Shown piece by piece: positions 6,407-9,876 of a stretch of 9,876 nucleotides of DNA. The position numbers and the translations under genes are program-made. Below the pieces are notes generated by a model that did not search any database, was not told the DNA's origin, and was given only the letters and a program-made list of their open reading frames with translations. Position 1 is the first letter of the stretch, and each line of letters starts with the position of its first letter. This stretch comes from an uncultured Planctomycetota bacterium (GTDB lineage: Bacteria > Planctomycetota > SZUA-567 > JAFGNG01): contig CAMZKK010000131.1 in assembly GCA_947311175.1 (NCBI GenBank), positions 1 through 9,876 on the forward strand. The letters are read 5' to 3'.

Positions 6407-7297
6407 TTGAAAAAACAATCAATCGCTCGTTCACTTATTTATGCAATTAAATCCAGATTAGAGTTAGATAAATCTTTGGGGGTAAATTATGTAAATATCA
6501 AACTTCCTAAGAAGAAAGATTTAAATAAAATTCATAACTCTATAACGGAAGAAAAAAAAGAACGAATCAAGCCTAAACTAAATCTTTACTCAACCATTGA
6601 AGGAGAAGAATCAACTTCTCCTTCCTTTAATAAAAAACCAACTGAAGAAAATATTTTTGCTCTTAGTATTGCTGCAGGAATTAATTTACCTAAAATATCA
6701 ACCTTACCAAAAATTGAAAATAAAAAAGAATATATTGAGAAAATAAAAGAAGAAGTTGCCAAATGTAACAAATGTGAACTTTGTCAAAACAGAACTAAAC
6801 TTGTTTTTGGCGAGGGTGATTTAAACACCGATTTAGTTTTTGTAGGGCTCGCTCCTAAACATCATGAAGATGCACAAGGACTTCCCATTGCCGGAAAGGC
6901 ACGGACATTTCTCACCGCTATGGTTGAAAAAGGAATGAATAGACCTCTATCATCTATCTATATTTGTAATCTATTAAAATGTCGAACAAATAGAAATATC
7001 CTTCCTACTGTAAGTGAAATTGAAAGTTGTATTGACTTTTTTCATAAACAATTAAATGTTATCCGACCAAAACTTATAATAGCCTTAGGGAGAGATGCTT
7101 CACAAATTTTGACCGGGGAAAAATTAAGTATCAGAACTCTTCGAGGAAAAATCTATCAATATCGAGGCATTTCGATAATGCCAATTTATCATCCGGAATT
7201 TTTGGTTTTAAATAGAGAAAGAAAAGGAGGAATAACCGAAGAGGATAGATATACTTGGAATGATATAAAAAATGCACTTACAATATTACAAAAATAA
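6407..7297 (+). CDS. Family-4-like uracil-DNA glycosylase with altered motif 1
   Basis: A 296-residue protein of the family 4 (iron-sulfur) uracil-DNA glycosylase group, which removes uracil from DNA to start base excision repair. Four cysteine ligands for a 4Fe-4S cluster are present: CNKC (120, 123), KCR (192) and ESC (208), with the family's 16-residue spacing between the last two. Extra cysteines occur at 126 and 187. Motif 2 is HPEF from His262. Motif 1 reads GLAPK (147-151), where family 4 usually has GE(A/G)PG; the rest of the loop (HEDAQGLPIAGKA) is family-4-like. Residues 1-110 form a lysine-rich, probably disordered extension before the catalytic domain. The TTG at 6407 is the only reasonable start: no in-frame ATG occurs before Met172. 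It has no clear ribosome binding site and follows the lipoprotein stop by 6 bp. Fold assignment is secure; activity on uracil is uncertain. Confidence 0.87.
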   Translation: MKKQSIARSLIYAIKSRLELDKSLGVNYVNIKLPKKKDLNKIHNSITEEKKERIKPKLNLYSTIEGEESTSPSFNKKPTEENIFALSIAAGINLPKISTLPKIENKKEYIEKIKEEVAKCNKCELCQNRTKLVFGEGDLNTDLVFVGLAPKHHEDAQGLPIAGKARTFLTAMVEKGMNRPLSSIYICNLLKCRTNRNILPTVSEIESCIDFFHKQLNVIRPKLIIALGRDASQILTGEKLSIRTLRGKIYQYRGISIMPIYHPEFLVLNRERKGGITEEDRYTWNDIKNALTILQK

Positions 7298-7314
7298 TTT
7301 TATAGGAGAACAAA

Positions 7315-7827
7315 ATGGATTTATCTACATTTATTAGAGATGTAAAAGATTTCCCAAAAGAAGGAATTATCTTTAAAGATATTATGCCACTACTAGAAAA
7401 CGGTGAAGCCTTTCAAAAATCAATTGATGACTTGGCAGAAATCTTTGCCAATAGTGGAGCGGAAATAATTGTTGGGGCTGAAGCAAGAGGATTTATCTTT
7501 GGGGCAGCCCTTGCATATAAAATGGGGATTGGTTTTGCAGCGGTTAGAAAACCGGGCAAACTACCTTATATGACCAAAGAAATCACCTACGACCTCGAAT
7601 ACGGCACAGATACACTATGTATGCATGAAGATGCAGTAAATGAAGGACAAAAAGTTTTAATTATTGATGACCTTCTTGCAACAGGCGGAACAGTGGAAGC
7701 AGTTGTCAAATTACTCGAAACAATGAAAGCCAATATTGTAGGGATTGGATTTTTAATCGAGCTTGATTTTCTTAACGGTAGAGAAAAATTCTCCAACTAT
7801 AATATTCAAACCCTTATTCATTATTAA
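7315..7827 (+). CDS. apt: Adenine phosphoribosyltransferase
   Basis: Purine salvage enzyme that joins adenine to phosphoribosyl pyrophosphate to give AMP and pyrophosphate, in the cytoplasm. Length (170 residues) is normal for the family. The start contains the typical IRDVKDFPKEGIIFKDI pattern (7-23) and GAEARGFIFG (54-63). The flexible-loop region is RKPGKLPY (78-85), followed by LEYGTDTL. The PRPP-binding motif is VLIIDDLLATGGT (114-126) with the paired Asp residues. An AGGAG (7304-7308) lies 6 nt before the ATG. The gene is 17 bp after the glycosylase and just ahead of a methyltransferase gene, so it should be part of one transcript. Confidence 0.96.
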   Translation: MDLSTFIRDVKDFPKEGIIFKDIMPLLENGEAFQKSIDDLAEIFANSGAEIIVGAEARGFIFGAALAYKMGIGFAAVRKPGKLPYMTKEITYDLEYGTDTLCMHEDAVNEGQKVLIIDDLLATGGTVEAVVKLLETMKANIVGIGFLIELDFLNGREKFSNYNIQTLIHY

Positions 7828-7839
7828 TTGGATAAAACA

Positions 7840-8493
7840 ATGTATGAGCATCATCAAGTAAAAAAAGAATATACCGTTGCCGCGAAAAAACATAACGAAG
7901 AATATAAAAAAGTTATGTGGGCATCAGAGCAAAGTATGCTTAATCGTTTTTCTCTGGCTATTTCAATGTTGGATTTTTCAAACGCCAAATCTTGGCTTGA
8001 TGTTGGTTGTGGAACAGGAGAATTGCAACGCCAAGTTCTTGAGAAGAATCCAAAGATTGATGCAATGGCGATTGATATTTGTGATGAACTTATTTGCTTT
8101 GCTAAAGATAAATTACAAAATTACAAAATTAACTTATCCTTAATTGACTTTATGAACATTGAAGAAAAAAATTTTGACATCATAACCTGTATTGGTGTTT
8201 TACAAAAAACCTCATTTACGCCTAAACAATTTTTCCAAAAATGTTTTGATATTTTAAAACCTGAAGGAAAAATTTTCCTCGACACCAAAAACATTAACTG
8301 GGAAGGATATTCTGAAAAAGAACAACCGGATGCTACTCATATTTCTTTTAATATTGAAGAACTTTGGAAAGAAGCAACATCGGCTGGATTAAATATTTTA
8401 AAAATAGAGGGTTTCCTCCCAACTGAAAACAAAATCGTCATGACCAATGAATCCCGCACCATCTTTATGATTTGCGAAAAGCCAAAATGGTAA
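7840..8493 (+). CDS. Class I SAM-dependent methyltransferase, substrate unknown
   Basis: A 217-residue Rossmann-type methyltransferase. Motif I is DVGCGTG (54-60), the acidic residue that would hold the SAM ribose is Asp79 in AIDICDEL, DIITCIGVLQ (113-122) forms strand 4, and LKPEGKIFLD (139-148) is the typical post-core motif. It matches the common Methyltransf_11/25-type fold. The substrate cannot be read from the sequence. The N-terminal 50 residues are helical and charged and contain WASEQSMLNRF, which may be a substrate-recognition cap. I place the start at the ATG at 7840 because GGA (7830-7832) lies 7 nt upstream. A TTG at 7828, directly after the apt stop, would add four residues. It follows apt by 12 bp, which suggests co-transcription and possibly coupled translation. 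No dedicated terminator is evident after it. Confidence 0.85.
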   Translation: MYEHHQVKKEYTVAAKKHNEEYKKVMWASEQSMLNRFSLAISMLDFSNAKSWLDVGCGTGELQRQVLEKNPKIDAMAIDICDELICFAKDKLQNYKINLSLIDFMNIEEKNFDIITCIGVLQKTSFTPKQFFQKCFDILKPEGKIFLDTKNINWEGYSEKEQPDATHISFNIEELWKEATSAGLNILKIEGFLPTENKIVMTNESRTIFMICEKPKW

Positions 8494-8506
8494 TATTTTC
8501 ATTTTC

Positions 8507-8535
8507 TTGACAAACATTCATTAATGATTTATTAT
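8507..8535 (+). promoter_or_regulatory. Sigma-70-type promoter for the iolB-like gene and ispF
   Basis: TTGACA (8507-8512), a perfect -35 box, is followed after exactly 17 bp by TATTAT (8530-8535), five of six matches to the -10 consensus. Transcription should begin near 8542, leaving about 34 nt of leader that contains AGGAGA (8565-8570). The spacer carries a perfect 10-bp palindrome TCATTAATGA (8518-8527), and ATTAT-CGG-ATAAT (8531-8543) spans the -10 end and start site. Either could bind a regulator. This is the best promoter in the window. Confidence 0.7.
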
Positions 8536-8575
8536 CGGATAATATAAATTCCGCAATTGAAATTAGGAGACATCT

Positions 8576-9292
8576 GTGACCTGCTTAATACAATGTAAAT
8601 CCGAGCGTGGAATAAATGAAGTCTATAATCTACCAGACAAACGCCTCAAAGAGCTTTCTTTTGGAATTGTAAATTTAAAGGAAGGTGATCGTTTTGGGGA
8701 AACTCTCAATAAAAGAGAAGCGGTTTTAATTGTCTTAAATGGGAAAATTTCTCTTAAGGGCGATGGATATAGTCATGGACTTATTGACGAAAAAATTTAT
8801 AAACAAGGACAATACTCAGGAGCCATCTATTGCCCTCCGGGAATTTTTGCCATCAAAGCCATAACAGATTGTAAGGTAGCTATTTTTAGACGATGGTGTG
8901 CAGATAAATATAAAGGAAAAGAATCTGCCTTAATTTCACCATCTCAAATATCATCAAAAGAGTTCGACAAAATTATAACTCAAACGATATTTGTAAATGA
9001 TGATCAAGAATCCGGATTTAGTGTAGGTGAAGCCTTTATTATAAAATATGCTTGCGAAATTACAGAAAAATTATTTTCCACTTCTGAATTTAAAGAATCC
9101 GAGGTAATAATTTATTTTGGCAGTAATTCATCAGAAGTATGTGGTGATTTTTCTCTTTCTGGAGACTATACAGAAAAAGACGAAATCAAAAAAAATCAAA
9201 CCTTAATCATTCCCGAAAATTGCACCTTAAACCTTAACCTCAATAAAGACACGTATTGCGTTTGGATGAAGGGTAAAGTAAAAAAAGATTAA
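8576..9292 (+). CDS. IolB-like bicupin protein lacking the metal-binding histidines
   Basis: A 238-residue protein that resembles 5-deoxy-glucuronate isomerase (IolB) of myo-inositol breakdown along both halves. The N-terminal cupin has ELSFGIVNLKEGDRF, REAVLIVLNGKISL (48-61) and AIYCPPGIFAIKAITD (83-98). The C-terminal half starts with TIFVNDDQ and FSVGEAF (148-154), which align by eye with the IolB segment just before its metal site. Where IolB has PPHKHD there is no histidine; the whole protein has one histidine (67, in the N-terminal half). The C-terminal tail typical of the roughly 270-residue enzymes is also shorter. It is therefore unlikely to act as a metal-dependent isomerase, and no inositol genes are nearby. 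The GTG at 8576 is chosen because AGGAG (8565-8569) lies 6 nt upstream. It has its own strong promoter and is followed 40 bp later by ispF. Fold similarity is likely, function unknown. Confidence 0.7.
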   Translation: MTCLIQCKSERGINEVYNLPDKRLKELSFGIVNLKEGDRFGETLNKREAVLIVLNGKISLKGDGYSHGLIDEKIYKQGQYSGAIYCPPGIFAIKAITDCKVAIFRRWCADKYKGKESALISPSQISSKEFDKIITQTIFVNDDQESGFSVGEAFIIKYACEITEKLFSTSEFKESEVIIYFGSNSSEVCGDFSLSGDYTEKDEIKKNQTLIIPENCTLNLNLNKDTYCVWMKGKVKKD

Positions 9293-9294
9293 TT

Positions 9295-9316
9295 GAGACA
9301 CAAAATTATGTGTCTC
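9295..9316. repeat. Perfect 8-bp inverted repeat between the iolB-like gene and ispF
   Basis: GAGACACA (9295-9302) pairs perfectly with TGTGTCTC (9309-9316) around AAATTA. It begins 2 bp after the stop of the iolB-like gene and ends 7 bp before the GGAG of ispF. No T-run follows on the plus strand, so it is a poor terminator. It may protect or separate the two parts of a shared mRNA, or be a copy of a dispersed palindromic repeat. Confidence 0.6.
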
Positions 9317-9332
9317 TACTCTTGGAGAAATT

Positions 9333-9815
9333 ATGGATTTTAGAATTGGACAAGGCTATGACACGCATAAAATGGCTGAAGGAAATAATCTTATTTTGGG
9401 TGGTGTGCAAATTGAATCTGAAAAAGGATGTGTAGCACATTCAGATGGTGATGTTTTACTTCATGCCTTGACCGATGCCTTATTAGGGAGCATTGCGGCA
9501 GGTGATATCGGTGAATTATTTCCCGACTCAAACCCAGCAAATAGGAATAGATGCTCTAAAGAGTTTGTCATTGAAGCAATGAAGTGGCTAACCATTGCAA
9601 AATATAAAGTAAAAAATATTGATGCAACCATAATTCTTGAAGCTCCTAAACTTTCACCCTACAAAGAGAAAATAAAACACAATATTGCAGGTCTTTGTGA
9701 TATATTTCCAGACCATGTAAACATAAAAGCCAGAACCAATGAAAAACTTGACGCCATTGGTGAAGGTCGAGGGATTATGGCACAAGTTGTAGTGTTGGTT
9801 TATCGAAATAATTAA
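9333..9815 (+). CDS. ispF: 2-C-methyl-D-erythritol 2,4-cyclodiphosphate synthase
   Basis: Enzyme of the MEP route to isoprenoids. It closes CDP-methylerythritol 2-phosphate to the cyclic diphosphate with release of CMP, as a cytoplasmic trimer. The 160-residue length is standard for a free-standing IspF. The zinc ligands appear at the canonical places: Asp10 and His12 in GYDTHKM, and His44 in DGDVLLHALTDALLG. GDIGELFPD (57-65) and the C-terminal KARTNEKLDAIGEGRGI, with its nucleotide-binding Thr and Glu, are also present. The ATG at 9333 follows GGAG (9324-9327) by 5 nt. It is not fused to IspD, which is common in some proteobacteria, and ispD is not in the window. It lies 40 bp after the iolB-like gene, with a hairpin between, and probably shares its promoter at 8507. 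Confidence 0.96.
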   Translation: MDFRIGQGYDTHKMAEGNNLILGGVQIESEKGCVAHSDGDVLLHALTDALLGSIAAGDIGELFPDSNPANRNRCSKEFVIEAMKWLTIAKYKVKNIDATIILEAPKLSPYKEKIKHNIAGLCDIFPDHVNIKARTNEKLDAIGEGRGIMAQVVVLVYRNN

Positions 9816-9876
9816 ATTATTCATTATAATCTTAAATTTTTATTGAGTAGGTGAGGTCGATATTTATACTAAAACT

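Noticed and set aside
7877..8143. Second frame of 88 codons within the methyltransferase gene
   Set aside because: It overlaps the motif I region of the real gene in another frame and shows no protein-like pattern.
9816..9840. ATTAT/ATAAT hairpin followed by a T-run after ispF
   Set aside because: The five-bp stem has no G-C pairs, too weak to call a terminator.
9851..9876. Possible GTG start of a further gene at the right edge
   Set aside because: Only eight codons are visible, the GAG upstream is too close to act as a normal ribosome binding site, and no family can be recognised.
1..9876. CRISPR arrays, insertion sequences, phage genes, toxin-antitoxin pairs, tRNA or rRNA genes
   Set aside because: Looked for and not seen: no spaced direct repeats, no transposase-like ORF with terminal repeats, no cloverleaf sequence.

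Overview
This is an AT-rich bacterial chromosome segment, roughly one third G+C by eye, and mostly core genes. Shine-Dalgarno sequences of the AGGAG/GGAG type, a lipoprotein with a glycine-zipper region, the MEP isoprenoid pathway (ispF) and full-length single-chain transketolase point to a Gram-negative-type bacterium. I cannot name the phylum from sequence alone. No insertion sequence, phage gene, CRISPR array, rRNA or tRNA was seen.

Layout. (1) The left edge holds the 3' part of a plus-strand gene of unknown function with two winged-helix-like segments (3-638). A strong hairpin at 643-673 follows, placed to stop transcription from both sides. (2) A minus-strand block reads right to left as mnmG, rdsA/yhiN-like, then tkt. 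The first two are 2 bp apart and the start signal of rdsA lies inside the end of mnmG, so they should be co-translated. tkt follows after a 186-bp gap with its own ribosome binding site and a possible promoter. (3) A 124-bp divergent region (5935-6058) separates this block from a plus-strand run: a glycine-zipper lipoprotein, a family-4-like uracil-DNA glycosylase, adenine phosphoribosyltransferase (apt) and an orphan SAM methyltransferase, with gaps of 6 to 17 bp. (4) A clear TTGACA-N17-TATTAT promoter then starts a second plus-strand unit: an IolB-like bicupin and ispF, with a hairpin between them. The last 61 bp hold no supportable gene.

How it fits together. mnmG and the rdsA-like gene pair two flavin enzymes that modify RNA: tRNA wobble uridine and, by homology, dihydrouridine in 23S rRNA. 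tkt serves the pentose phosphate pathway and ispF serves isoprenoid synthesis. The glycosylase and apt act on nucleic acid bases, in repair and salvage.

Most of the window is ordinary, and I see no evidence for a wholly new multi-gene system. The most unusual items are the glycosylase, whose motif 1 reads GLAPK where family 4 normally has GE(A/G)PG, and the IolB-like protein, which lacks the histidines that bind metal in IolB. The truncated left-edge gene with a duplicated DNA-binding-like fold is the third.
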